Positions 7,084 through 15,499 of a stretch of DNA of 64,000 nucleotides are shown here, piece by piece. The stretch's first letter is position 1. Each line of letters begins with the position of its first letter. The stretch lies in contig JAZSRP010000034.1 of the NCBI GenBank assembly GCA_045538555.1, forward strand, positions 1 to 64,000, given 5' to 3'. The translations under genes and the position numbers were made by a program. Source of the stretch: Coliplasma sp045538555 (GTDB lineage Bacteria > Bacillota > Clostridia > Oscillospirales > CAG-382). Below the pieces are notes generated by a model, which made no database searches, was not told where the DNA came from, and worked only from the letters and a program-made list of their open reading frames with translations.

Positions 7084-8805
7084 ATGAAACCGCTGCTGCT
7101 TGCTCCGGCCGGGAGCTTTGAGGCACTGATTGCCGCCATGGATGCGGGTGCCGATGAGATATATCTCGGCGGTACGGCATTCAATGCCCGCATGAATGCC
7201 TCCAACCTTGATTCTTCTGCGTTGGTAAAGGCAGGAGAGCTCTGCCGTGAAAAAAACGTGGGGCTCCACGTGACGCTCAACACTCTGGTTTTTGACCGTG
7301 AGCTGGACGAAGCACTGAGATACGTAGAGTTTTTGAACAAACAGGTGATGCCCGACGCACTCATCATACAGGATCGGGGACTTGCCTCTGCGGTAAAAAG
7401 AGAATTTCCTCACCTCTGCCTCCACGCCAGCACCCAGATGAGGATCCACTCATATCTTGACGTGCCCTATCTCAGACAGCTTGGTTTTTCACGGGCGGTG
7501 CTTGCAAGAGAGCTTCCGAGAGAGGACATAGAGGCGTTTTCAAAAAGCGGTATGGAGACCGAGATATTTGTTCACGGAGCGTTGTGCATCAGCGAGAGCG
7601 GAGGGTGTCTCATGAGCAGTGTCATCGGAAACCGAAGCGGAAACCGCGGCCAATGCGCCCAGCCCTGCCGCCTCCCCTGCAAGGGAAACACCCGATATCC
7701 CTTGTCGCTCAAGGATCTCTGCCTTGCGGAGCGGATCACGGATATTGCGGAGATGGGTGTCACGTCCCTAAAGTTGGAGGGAAGGATGAAAAGCCCCCGC
7801 TACGTGGCGGCGGTGACCTCAGTATACCGCAGATTGCTGGACGAGAACCGAAACGCAACTCCCGAGGAGATGCGCTATCTGCGTGAAGTTTTTTCCCGAG
7901 ACGGGTTTACCTCGGGATATTTTGATTCTCGCATCGGAAAAACCATGTTTGGGTTCCGAAAAGATTCTGACAAGGAGCAGTCCGCTTCATTTGTACTCCG
8001 TGATACAAAAAAATATACCGCAGTGCGGGAAAGAAAAACAGCCCCCGCCGTACCCGAAAATATTTGTGAGTTTGATAAAAGCGTTTTGCTTCATCCCCGC
8101 CATCAGCTGGGTGCGGTGCTGAGGTTTGAGGGAGCTGTTCCCAGCAGGGATTTTTTGGACAGATTTGAGCAAAAGGCGGTGCGGATCGACGTTCCCGTGG
8201 AGCAGTCGGACCACCCAAACCTCCGCCACCTTGCAGAAAAGTTGGCAATAATCCTGCCCCGTCAGTGCTATGTTTCTGAGCACAAAAAGCTGAAAAAAAT
8301 GATTTCCGACGCAAAAAAACGGGGTGTCCGCCACGCCGTCGTGTCGGCTTTCTGGCATATCGAACTTTGTGAGGGAATGTATATTCACGGAGATTATCCG
8401 CTCAACGTTCTCAACAGCGAGTCGGTGACAAGCTATGCAAAATTTCCGTTTTCCTCCCTGATGCTGTCTCCCGAGTGCGATCCGTCGGAATTTCACGGAG
8501 CGCCCGTGGCGCTGGAATATATGGTATACGGCAGGACCCCCGTGATGTATACCCGAAACTGCATCATTCAAAACGTGAGCGGCTGTGAAAACAAGAAGCG
8601 CTGCTTTGGGACGCTCACCGACCGCACGGGTGCAAAATTTCCCATAATCGGCGGATTTGGGCACCGAAACACTATCTACAACTCCCTGCCGTCAAACCGC
8701 ATCGACAGCCGAAAAAAGCTGAAAAAAAGCGGCATCGGCCTCACCACATATCTTTTTACCACGGAACCCGAATCCCGTATGACGGAAATCTGTGAAAGGG
8801 CATGA
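7084..8805 (+). CDS. U32-family peptidase / RlhA-TrhP-like RNA hydroxylation protein
   Basis: A U32 (collagenase-like) family protein. Characterised members such as RlhA and TrhP are tied to prephenate-dependent hydroxylation of rRNA or tRNA rather than proteolysis. The TIM-barrel start APAGSFEALIAAMDAGAD and the signature FVHGALCISESGGCLMSS are present, followed by the cysteine pair of GQCAQPCRLPC. The C-terminal 250 residues add a further domain with late cysteines (CEN..RCF), as in longer RlhA-type members. The ATG at 7084 follows GGGAGG by about 12 bases; earlier in-frame starts would lie inside the promoter. Monocistronic, bounded by a promoter and a terminator. The substrate is not determined. 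Confidence 0.88.
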   Translation: MKPLLLAPAGSFEALIAAMDAGADEIYLGGTAFNARMNASNLDSSALVKAGELCREKNVGLHVTLNTLVFDRELDEALRYVEFLNKQVMPDALIIQDRGLASAVKREFPHLCLHASTQMRIHSYLDVPYLRQLGFSRAVLARELPREDIEAFSKSGMETEIFVHGALCISESGGCLMSSVIGNRSGNRGQCAQPCRLPCKGNTRYPLSLKDLCLAERITDIAEMGVTSLKLEGRMKSPRYVAAVTSVYRRLLDENRNATPEEMRYLREVFSRDGFTSGYFDSRIGKTMFGFRKDSDKEQSASFVLRDTKKYTAVRERKTAPAVPENICEFDKSVLLHPRHQLGAVLRFEGAVPSRDFLDRFEQKAVRIDVPVEQSDHPNLRHLAEKLAIILPRQCYVSEHKKLKKMISDAKKRGVRHAVVSAFWHIELCEGMYIHGDYPLNVLNSESVTSYAKFPFSSLMLSPECDPSEFHGAPVALEYMVYGRTPVMYTRNCIIQNVSGCENKKRCFGTLTDRTGAKFPIIGGFGHRNTIYNSLPSNRIDSRKKLKKSGIGLTTYLFTTEPESRMTEICERA

Positions 8806-8833
8806 AACACCTTTCAATTTGTTTTTTAAAAAA

Positions 8834-8866
8834 GGAGACGACTTCTGCACGAAGCGCCTCCTTTTG
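8834..8866. terminator. Bidirectional terminator between convergent genes
   Basis: An interrupted stem (GGAG at 8834 with CTCC ending at 8861, inner CTTC/GAAG, loop TGCAC) has A-runs before it and T-runs after it. It separates the U32 gene from the convergent ricT gene. Confidence 0.7.
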
Positions 8867-8872
8867 TGTTTT

Positions 8873-10045
8873 TTATTCTTCCAGCTTTTTCAGTTCTTCG
8901 CTGACCTCTTCTTTGATGCGGACGGTGCCCACCGCCTTGAGGTCGCCTTTAGAAAAGATCTTGATGGATTGATCGCCGTTCATTTTGACTTTTATTTTTC
9001 CGGTCAAAAAGCTGCTCTCTATGATAACGCCTCTGCCCTTGGGGGTCTCAACTATGGTATCCACCTTTGGAAACGTTGCATATTCACGCTCATAGGTGTC
9101 GTGCTCAAACCGCAGACAGCACATGAGGCGGCCGCAGGAGCCGCTTATCTTGGTGGAGGAGAGGGAGAGGTTTTGCTCTTTTGCCATTTTTATGGAAACT
9201 TGAGCAAAATCCGGCAGGAAGGTGCTGCAGCAGAACGGTCTTCCGCAGGTGCCAAGACCTCCGCACAGCTTTGCCTCGTCGCGGACTCCGATCTGTCTCA
9301 GCTCGATTCTGGTGCGAAAAACTCCTGCCAGATCCTTGACCAGCTCTCTGAAATCCACTCTGCCGTCGGCAGTAAAATAAAAGCAAAGCTTGGCGTTGTC
9401 ATGGGTGTATTCCACGTCAACAAGCTGCATCTCCAGCCCGTTTTTCTTGACTTTTTCGTGCCAGATGGGCTTTGCGCGTTCTTCCATGGCGCGGTTTTCG
9501 GCGTTGCGCTGGTCATCCTCGCGGGTTGCCTTGCGGAGCACCGGTTTGAGGGGGGATACCACCTCCGACTGGCCCACAAACTTGTTTCCTGCTGCGATCT
9601 CGCCGTATTCTACGCCTCGCACTGTCTCAACAATGGCGTGCTCGCCCTGACTGAACTGTATGCCCTCCGGCGAAAAATAATATATCTTGCTTCCGTTGCG
9701 AAACCTGATGCCCACCACCTCTTGATCCTTGGGCTCATCGGGCTTTTGGGGCAGGTTGTCCTCATAATCGTATCTGGATTCCACCGCCTCCGGCTCAACG
9801 ATCGGCTCGGGAGTGATGATGTCCGCAAGAGTCTCTTTTTGCTTTTTTGGCTGCTCCTGCCTGTCCTGCTTGTCTCCCTTGGGGCGGTTGTGGTGGCGGT
9901 TCTGACCGTGAAAATGCTTTCCGCCCTTGCCTTTTCCGCCGTAGGACTTGCCGTGGGGCTTGCTGTTTCGGTGTTGTTTTTGGGGGTGTTTTTCGTGATT
10001 ATTCTGTTTTTCCTGCGAGGGATTGTTTTGTTTCTTTTCTTCCAT
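8873..10045 (-). CDS. ricT: PSP1-domain protein RicT (YaaT)
   Basis: RicT-type proteins carry the PSP1 domain. In Bacillus RicT belongs to the Ric complex with iron-sulfur clusters, affecting RNase Y activity and development. The PSP1 core starts near residue 110 (VVGIRFRNGSKIYYF) and contains the conserved cysteine groups LCGGLGTCGRPFCC and SGSCGRLMCC. The first ~100 residues are unusually long, low-complexity and rich in Lys, Gln, His and Asn, probably disordered and nucleic-acid binding. It is directly downstream of holB, the same order as in many Bacillota. RicA and RicF are not in the window. Confidence 0.9.
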   Translation of the reverse strand: MEEKKQNNPSQEKQNNHEKHPQKQHRNSKPHGKSYGGKGKGGKHFHGQNRHHNRPKGDKQDRQEQPKKQKETLADIITPEPIVEPEAVESRYDYEDNLPQKPDEPKDQEVVGIRFRNGSKIYYFSPEGIQFSQGEHAIVETVRGVEYGEIAAGNKFVGQSEVVSPLKPVLRKATREDDQRNAENRAMEERAKPIWHEKVKKNGLEMQLVDVEYTHDNAKLCFYFTADGRVDFRELVKDLAGVFRTRIELRQIGVRDEAKLCGGLGTCGRPFCCSTFLPDFAQVSIKMAKEQNLSLSSTKISGSCGRLMCCLRFEHDTYEREYATFPKVDTIVETPKGRGVIIESSFLTGKIKVKMNGDQSIKIFSKGDLKAVGTVRIKEEVSEELKKLEE

Positions 10046-10105
10046 ATCCGTTGTTTTGCTTTTTTGATGAAAGCATCAAAAAGCAAAAACCTCCTGTTTG
10101 AGTTT

Positions 10106-11041
10106 TCAGCCCGCTTTTGCGGCAAAAAGGTCTGCAGCCAGCTTTGACAGAGCGGCAGTGACGTTTGCGTTGGATTCCAGTGCGGCGATGCAGGCGATCA
10201 CCGATTCCTCCATTCGGAACAGGGTGCGCTTTGTCACCGTGCCCGAAACCGGAGTATACTCTGCTGATGGGCGGTATTTTGATTGAAGCTCGGCATTTAT
10301 GAGCGTCACCAGCCGCAAAAGCAGCGGCACGATGCTGTCACGCTTGTGCTTTGTGGCAACAAGCTGTTTGGCAAGTGCGTATCTGTCGCTTCCCAATGCC
10401 AGCAAAAACAGCTTTTCCGCTTCTTTTTTTGCGGCAGAATGCTCTTTTGACAAAAATTCAAGCGCTGTATTTGCGTTTCCGCCTGCGGCGGCAACGGCTT
10501 TTTTTATCATCTGCGGATCTGCGTTTTTTTGCGTAGAGATGAGGTATTCCTCCAGCTCGCTGTCGGTCCAGCCGGAGAGATGAATCTTGTGCCCCCTTGA
10601 CAAAACCGTGGGAAGCAGTGACGAACGGGATTCGGTCAGCAAAAAGATGACGCAGCCCTTTGGCGGCTCCTCAATGATCTTGAGCAGTGCGTTTTGGGCA
10701 TCACGTCGCAGTTTGCCCGCGTTGCATACCACAAAAACCTGCTTGTCCGCCTCGTTTGGCTTGAGGTTTGAGCGGCGGATCAGCTCTCTCACGTCGTCCA
10801 TGGAGGCGGTTTTTTCTCTGCCGATAACAAAAATATCCGAGTGTCCTCCGCTTTTTATGCGAATACAGGCATCACAGAGCCCGCAGGGCTTTTTTGCTCC
10901 TTGGCAGAGCAGAATACCGGCGGCGTCCATGGCAAAATTCAGCTTGCCCACTCCTGCCTCGCCGTCAATAATGTAGGCGTGGGAGCAGGTGCCGTTCTCG
11001 GCGCGGCTTGCAAACAGCAATAGCTCCTCTTTGTTGTACAT
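10106..11041 (-). CDS. holB: DNA polymerase III subunit delta-prime
   Basis: The clamp-loader subunit that helps open and load the sliding clamp. The N-terminal part carries a Walker A-like GEAGVGKLN (final Thr replaced by Leu, so ATP binding may be weak, as is usual for delta-prime). A four-cysteine zinc module follows (LLCQGAKKPCGLCDACIRI), then RRDAQNALLKIIEEPP, LLTE and TVLSRGH, all typical of the family. The ATG at 11041 is preferred over an upstream start at 11059 because GGAGG lies seven bases before it. At 311 residues it has normal length. It is followed by ricT. Confidence 0.92.
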   Translation of the reverse strand: MYNKEELLLFASRAENGTCSHAYIIDGEAGVGKLNFAMDAAGILLCQGAKKPCGLCDACIRIKSGGHSDIFVIGREKTASMDDVRELIRRSNLKPNEADKQVFVVCNAGKLRRDAQNALLKIIEEPPKGCVIFLLTESRSSLLPTVLSRGHKIHLSGWTDSELEEYLISTQKNADPQMIKKAVAAAGGNANTALEFLSKEHSAAKKEAEKLFLLALGSDRYALAKQLVATKHKRDSIVPLLLRLVTLINAELQSKYRPSAEYTPVSGTVTKRTLFRMEESVIACIAALESNANVTAALSKLAADLFAAKAG

Positions 11042-11124
11042 TCCTCGGCCTCCGGTCATTCTTTCTCACTCTCTATAATATCACAAAATTTTTAAGAATA
11101 AAAGTCATTTTGCAAAAAAATAAT

Positions 11125-11153
11125 TTGACAAAGGGGCAAAAAAGAGATACACT
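11125..11153 (+). promoter_or_regulatory. Sigma-A promoter of the pantothenate kinase gene
   Basis: TTGACA (11125-11130), a 17-base spacer and TACACT (11148-11153). The leader from about 11160 to 11275 contains a weak ACGGCA/TGCCGT hairpin at about 11222-11251. Confidence 0.6.
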
Positions 11154-11275
11154 CTTATACAACTGTAAACAAAACTATAAAATAAGTTGACCGTTGCGTT
11201 GCAAAAAAACGCTTTTTGCTGACGGCAGAGTAAAAAAACGGGTTTTGCCGTGCCTATGGAAAGGGGTAAAAACAA

Positions 11276-12097
11276 ATGAGTATCGTAGTGGGAATCGATG
11301 TGGGCGGAAGTACCACAAAGATTGTGGGATTTGACGGAAAAAAGCTGTTGACACCCGGTATGGTAAAAGCCACCGACCCCATCGCCTCGGTGTACGGCGG
11401 GTTTGGAAAATTTACCAGCCAGAACGGAATCAAGCTGACGGATATCAGCAAGGTAATGATCACGGGGGTAGGCTCCACCTTTTTGGGTGACAACATATAC
11501 GGGCTTCCCACGGTGCACGTGGACGAGTTTGTGTCAAACGCTTGCGGAGGACTGTACCTCAGCGGGCTGGACGAGGCGGTGGTGGTCAGTATGGGCACCG
11601 GAACCGCTTTTGTGTACGCCAACGGAAACACACAGGAATACTGTCACCTGGGAGGTACCGGTGTGGGAGGCGGAACACTTGTGGGACTGGCAGGTCAGCT
11701 GCTGGGAATGCGCTCTGTGGAGCATCTGGCAGAGCTGGCGCTGGAGGGCGACGTGTCAAAGGTTGACCTCAAGATCTCGGATATTACCGAAAATGACATC
11801 AGCCCCACTCTTACAAACAACGCAACCGCATCAAATTTTGGAAAAATGAGTGACCTTGCATCCCGTGCGGACATTGCCGCAGGTCTTTTGAATATGGTTT
11901 TTGAGACCATCGGCATGCTGGCGATCTTTTCTGCAAGGATGAAGGACATCAAGGATATCGTTCTGATCGGAAATCTGACGGAACTGCCTCAGGCATCGAC
12001 GGTGTTCGGTACCTTGTCGGCAATGTTTTCCATGAACTTTGTGATCCCCGAAAACGCCACCTTTGGCACCGTTATCGGCGCCGCACTTCAGAGCTGA
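11276..12097 (+). CDS. coaW: Type II pantothenate kinase
   Basis: Phosphorylates pantothenate, the first step of coenzyme A synthesis. The fold is the ASKHA kinase type: the phosphate-1 loop GIDVGGSTTKIVGFDGK at the N terminus, phosphate-2 VVSMGTGTAF and the glycine-rich HLGGTGVGGGTLVGLAG are those of the Fumble/CoaW family, distinct from types I and III. At 273 residues it is close to the staphylococcal enzyme. AAAGG precedes the ATG by about nine bases. It is followed after 19 bases by a small HTH protein, probably in the same transcript. CoaW-type kinases are typically insensitive to CoA feedback. Confidence 0.88.
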   Translation: MSIVVGIDVGGSTTKIVGFDGKKLLTPGMVKATDPIASVYGGFGKFTSQNGIKLTDISKVMITGVGSTFLGDNIYGLPTVHVDEFVSNACGGLYLSGLDEAVVVSMGTGTAFVYANGNTQEYCHLGGTGVGGGTLVGLAGQLLGMRSVEHLAELALEGDVSKVDLKISDITENDISPTLTNNATASNFGKMSDLASRADIAAGLLNMVFETIGMLAIFSARMKDIKDIVLIGNLTELPQASTVFGTLSAMFSMNFVIPENATFGTVIGAALQS

Positions 12098-12116
12098 CGG
12101 GCGAAAGGAACAAAAA

Positions 12117-12497
12117 ATGGCAGAAAACAACAGATGGAACAAAAAAATATTTGCTCTCCTGCTGGAGGAGGCAAAGGGTGTGAGATCCTGGCGTCAGTTT
12201 GCGTCAGAATGCGATATTTCCTACGTGCAGATGCGAAAATTGGCTCGCTGCACTCAGGAAAACCCGCCCCGTCCCAAGCTCATCCGAAAAGTGGCAAGAC
12301 ACGCCTTTGGCGAGGTGGATCTGGAGGATCTGATGTTTGCTGCAGGAATCCGGACGGGCGAGACGGCGGCACCCAGAGAGGAAAAGAAAAATCAGGATTC
12401 TTTTGCCTCCGGATACAACCGCCTGTCGCCCAAGGACCGCAGGGCAGCGGAGCTTTTTGTGGAATTTTTGCTGAACAAAGAGGAATCCGACAAATAA
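12117..12497 (+). CDS. Small helix-turn-helix protein
   Basis: A 126-residue protein whose first 90 residues look like an XRE-type helix-turn-helix: WRQFASECDISYVQMRKLAR could be the two DNA-binding helices. The C-terminal 45 residues are charged and helical (SPKDRRAAELFVEFLLNK). The ATG at 12117 follows AAAGGA; an earlier in-frame start would lie inside coaW. It may regulate the pantothenate kinase operon, but this is only inferred from position. It ends three bases before a convergent gene. Confidence 0.65.
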   Translation: MAENNRWNKKIFALLLEEAKGVRSWRQFASECDISYVQMRKLARCTQENPPRPKLIRKVARHAFGEVDLEDLMFAAGIRTGETAAPREEKKNQDSFASGYNRLSPKDRRAAELFVEFLLNKEESDK

Positions 12498-12500
12498 TAA

Positions 12501-12794
12501 TCAGTTCAGCAAAAGAAACATGATCAAAAGCGCTGCCAGATCGTTGCTTCCGTCGGAATCGGTGAGCAGCAAAAGCGCTATGCCCAAAAGGATCAGATCG
12601 TCGGTTTTCAAACCGTGAAAAATATCAAGTCCCAACAGTCCTTTTGGCTTTTCCGACGGGGACTCGGCGTGTTCTTTTTGAGGAGTCTGAGGAGTTTGAT
12701 CCTCCTGCTGAGTCCAATAGCTTTGGTTTTCCTCCCTCTGGAGGTTGTATAGCTGTCCGTCGCTGCGTATCCCCGAAAAATCTCTGTTGTACAC
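12501..12794 (-). CDS. Hypothetical protein with hydrophobic acidic tail
   Basis: Not assigned to a named family. The first 55 residues are polar, rich in Gln, Glu and Pro. The last 36 are strongly hydrophobic with an acidic break (DDLILLGIALLLLTDSDG followed by a second leucine-rich stretch), a layout seen in small Clostridia proteins of unknown role. This suggests two short membrane segments with a tight acidic turn. It lies nine bases downstream of another small hypothetical gene and forms the third gene of a small minus-strand operon (13368 to 12501). Confidence 0.6.
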   Translation of the reverse strand: MYNRDFSGIRSDGQLYNLQREENQSYWTQQEDQTPQTPQKEHAESPSEKPKGLLGLDIFHGLKTDDLILLGIALLLLTDSDGSNDLAALLIMFLLLN

Positions 12795-12803
12795 GGATTC
12801 ACC

Positions 12804-13115
12804 CTACTTTCTGCCAAGGAGAGGGCCGATGACCGAGGCAATGGTCATCAGCTTGGTCATCTGGTCGATCCGTTCCTGCCGTTCTTTGCTAAGCAGCGGC
12901 TTGAGGGATGACAGAAGCGCCAGCATGGGCTGGTCTTTGCCCAACGGGGGAAGAACGGGAGAGGGCTGTGAAAAAGCGGTTTGCTCCGCAGGGGGCGGAG
13001 ATGGCGGCGGTTGACTTTGAGAGATGCCCAGCCCGCTTGCGATCTCCATGATTTTTGCCATGGAGTCGGGATCCGAGAGTACCCGATTGAGCTTTGTCTG
13101 AAGATCATCCTCCAT
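12804..13115 (-). CDS. Hypothetical protein, proline-rich linker
   Basis: A 103-residue protein of unknown function. An N-terminal helical region (DLQTKLNRVLSDPDSMAKIMEIAS) is followed by a proline- and serine-rich linker, then a C-terminal helical region ending in a short hydrophobic stretch (MTIASVIGPLLGRK). The start overlaps the upstream gene by 11 bases. The N-terminal segment echoes part of the upstream protein, so the two may be related and act together. Confidence 0.6.
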   Translation of the reverse strand: MEDDLQTKLNRVLSDPDSMAKIMEIASGLGISQSQPPPSPPPAEQTAFSQPSPVLPPLGKDQPMLALLSSLKPLLSKERQERIDQMTKLMTIASVIGPLLGRK

Positions 13116-13368
13116 TTTTTGACTCTCCTTTTTTTATGATGGAAAAAATTTGGTCGCTCTTTTCTTTTCCTGCGGATTTTATGATAGATTCTGCCTCCGA
13201 CGGAGTCATGCGGGAAAGAGCGTTTCGCACAAAATCCAGGTTTTCCAGCAGGTTTGCGGTCTTTTTTGAGTCTGCGCCCGCCGCTTGTGCGATCTGCTTT
13301 GTCAGCTCGCCCAGGGTTTTGTCGTCAAGAGAGATGAGACGGTCAAGAGAGCTTTTGTCCAGTTCCAT
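13105..13368 (-). CDS. Hypothetical helical protein
   Basis: An 87-residue, entirely helical-looking protein (ELTKQIAQAAGADSKKTANL, MTPSEAESIIKSAGKEKSDQ) without a recognised domain. The ATG at 13368 follows GGAGG by ten bases; an upstream in-frame start at 13467 would run under a divergent gene. It heads a three-gene minus-strand operon of small unknown proteins and stands back to back with the membrane protein gene at 13428. Confidence 0.6.
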   Translation of the reverse strand: MELDKSSLDRLISLDDKTLGELTKQIAQAAGADSKKTANLLENLDFVRNALSRMTPSEAESIIKSAGKEKSDQIFSIIKKGESKNGG

Positions 13369-13427
13369 AAAACAAGATTCCTCCGTGAAAAAAATTTTGA
13401 TAGATCCCGTGAAAGGGGGAGAATAAA

Positions 13428-13934
13428 ATGTATAAATGCAAGCCCGAAAGGTCTGTAAAGCAGACAAGAATCCTGCTCATAACCTGCGTTTTTGTGACGC
13501 TTTCCGTGTTTTTGCTGGCGTCGTTGTTTTCTCAATGGGGCGGAGTTTTGCGTTTTTTGGGGTTTGCCTGCCTAGTGACCTCCATCCTTTTTGTGGTAAA
13601 ATATACTTTGACGGAGATGGAGTATGCCGTTGACGGCGGAGATTTTTTGGTCACAAAGATCGTAGGAAACAAGCGCACCGTCATGTGCTGTGTGGATATG
13701 TCCACTGCCATCGGCATATATACAAAGAGTGAGTACAACAATCTGCCAAAAAGCGAAAAAGCGGTGACAAAATACGTGCTGAACCAAAACATGAAGGCAG
13801 ATTCCCACGTGTATCTCTGCGAGTTTAACGGCAGACGGGCAATGGTGGAGTTTGAGCCCAATCCTCCCTTTGTTGCCATCATGAGAGAGGAGATAAAAAA
13901 AGCCAAGGAAGCAGCGGAAAAAGAGCAGTCGTGA
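13428..13934 (+). CDS. Hypothetical two-helix membrane protein
   Basis: A 168-residue protein with two N-terminal membrane segments (about 13-34 and 40-60), a PH-like or beta-rich soluble part (MEYAVDGGDFLVTKIVGNKRTVM) and a charged helical tail. The short region between the two membrane segments and the topology resemble bacterial PH-domain membrane proteins, but no family can be named. GGGGGAG lies upstream of the ATG. It is divergent from the operon starting at 13368. Confidence 0.6.
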   Translation: MYKCKPERSVKQTRILLITCVFVTLSVFLLASLFSQWGGVLRFLGFACLVTSILFVVKYTLTEMEYAVDGGDFLVTKIVGNKRTVMCCVDMSTAIGIYTKSEYNNLPKSEKAVTKYVLNQNMKADSHVYLCEFNGRRAMVEFEPNPPFVAIMREEIKKAKEAAEKEQS

Positions 13935-14065
13935 GCGTTGCAGATGCTTTTTGTGCTATTTTCATTGTATGCAGCAGTGCCGTTGCGGTTGCGTAACGGG
14001 GATTACTTTATGATATGATTTTTTGTGTTATTTGACACGTTTAAAAAAGCCAAGAGGTGAGAGTC

Positions 14066-15499
14066 ATGTTTGACGTTGCGGTTATCGGCGGAGGCATTAC
14101 CGGCGCCGCTATTGCGTATTATCTTTCAAAATACAAGGTTTCGTGCTGTGTGCTGGAAAAAGAAAACGACGTTGCCATGGGCACCACCCGTGCCAACAGC
14201 GGCATCGTTCATGCCGGGTATGATCCCGAGCCCGACACACTGATGGCGCGGCTCAACGTCAGGGGAAACCTGCTGACAGAGCAGCTCTGCTCAAAATACA
14301 ACGTTCCCTTCAAAAAAACGGGCTCCATCGTCATTGCATTTGACGACAGCAATATGGAGCATATCAAAAAGCTTTTTGAAAGAGGACAAAAAAACGGAGT
14401 CCCCGGGCTTTGCATTCTCTCCTCAGACGAGGTTTTGAGACTGGAGCCAAACCTGTCCCGTGACGTAAAAGGCGCGCTTTTTGCGCCCACGGGAGCTGTG
14501 GTAAATCCCTGGCGGCTCTGTCTTGCTCTCTGCGAGACGGCGGCTTGGAACGGAGTGGAATTTTTTACGGATTTTGCTGTTGACAGTATAAAAAAGACCC
14601 GGTCGGGGTTTGCGATCACTGCAGGAGACAAGCAGGTGGAGGCAAGGTATGCGGTCAATGCCGCAGGACTTTTTGCCGACAGGATCGCAGAGCTGGCGGG
14701 GTGCGCCGATTTTTCGGTCACCGCTTCAAAGGGGCAGTATTATCTGCTGGACAAGACCCAAAAAGGGCTTGTAAACACGGTGGTCTTCCAGTGTCCCACA
14801 AAGCTGGGCAAGGGTGTGCTGGTGTCCCCCACCGCTGACGGAAATATTATTGTTGGCCCCAATGCGGAGTCAAACAATGTCAAGGAGGACCTTTCCACCG
14901 ATCGGGAGGGATTGGCGTACGTGTCCCGAGAGGCGGCAAAAAGCGTTCCAAACATAAATTACCGAGACAATATTCGTTGTTTTGCGGGGTTGCGTGCCAA
15001 CTCCACAGACTCTGATTTTATTATACGTGAGTCCAATGTGCCGGGATTTTTCCACGCTGCGGGCATAAAATCTCCCGGGCTTTCCTCTGCTCCCGCCATT
15101 GGTGAGTATATGACGGAGCTGCTTGAAAAATCAGGGCTTTTGCTTGAGAAAAAAGAAAATTTTGTGGAGCCGAGGTTCCCAAAACCCTTTTCCGAGATGA
15201 CTCCCGAGGAGAAAAAAGCCGCCTGTGCACGAGATCCGAGGTACGGAAACGTTGTGTGTCGCTGCAATACGGTCACGGAGGCGGAGATCGCCTTTGCACT
15301 GGAAATGAAGCTTTCTGCCGTCACCATTGACGGCGTGAAGCGCCGTGTAGGCACGGGAATGGGCAGATGCCAGGGCGGATTTTGCGGTCCCCGTGTTCAT
15401 GAGCTGATATGCCGTCACAGAGGTGTGGATCGCGAGTCGGTTTTTGCGGACAGAAACGGCTCCTATATTGTGGTAGGAAAGACGGGTGAGCAAAAATGA
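14066..15499 (+). CDS. GlpA-like FAD-dependent oxidoreductase with BFD-like domain
   Basis: An FAD-dependent DAO-fold dehydrogenase similar to anaerobic glycerol-3-phosphate dehydrogenase subunit A. The dinucleotide-binding AVIGGGITGAAIAYYLSKY is at the N terminus, then TTRANSGIVHAGYD. The C terminus (about 385-450) is a BFD-like [2Fe-2S] domain with cysteines VVCRCNTV and GRCQGGFCGP. The ATG at 14066 is preferred to a GTG three codons earlier that lies in the Shine-Dalgarno region. It overlaps the next gene by four bases. With the two following genes it forms a GlpABC-like module that probably oxidises glycerol-3-phosphate or a related 2-hydroxy compound. Confidence 0.85.
   Translation: MFDVAVIGGGITGAAIAYYLSKYKVSCCVLEKENDVAMGTTRANSGIVHAGYDPEPDTLMARLNVRGNLLTEQLCSKYNVPFKKTGSIVIAFDDSNMEHIKKLFERGQKNGVPGLCILSSDEVLRLEPNLSRDVKGALFAPTGAVVNPWRLCLALCETAAWNGVEFFTDFAVDSIKKTRSGFAITAGDKQVEARYAVNAAGLFADRIAELAGCADFSVTASKGQYYLLDKTQKGLVNTVVFQCPTKLGKGVLVSPTADGNIIVGPNAESNNVKEDLSTDREGLAYVSREAAKSVPNINYRDNIRCFAGLRANSTDSDFIIRESNVPGFFHAAGIKSPGLSSAPAIGEYMTELLEKSGLLLEKKENFVEPRFPKPFSEMTPEEKKAACARDPRYGNVVCRCNTVTEAEIAFALEMKLSAVTIDGVKRRVGTGMGRCQGGFCGPRVHELICRHRGVDRESVFADRNGSYIVVGKTGEQK

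Noticed and set aside
8792..10147. A 451-codon plus-strand open frame
   Set aside because: It covers ricT in reverse, which has conserved PSP1 motifs. The antisense product is a hydrophobic low-complexity shadow and would start before the shared terminator.
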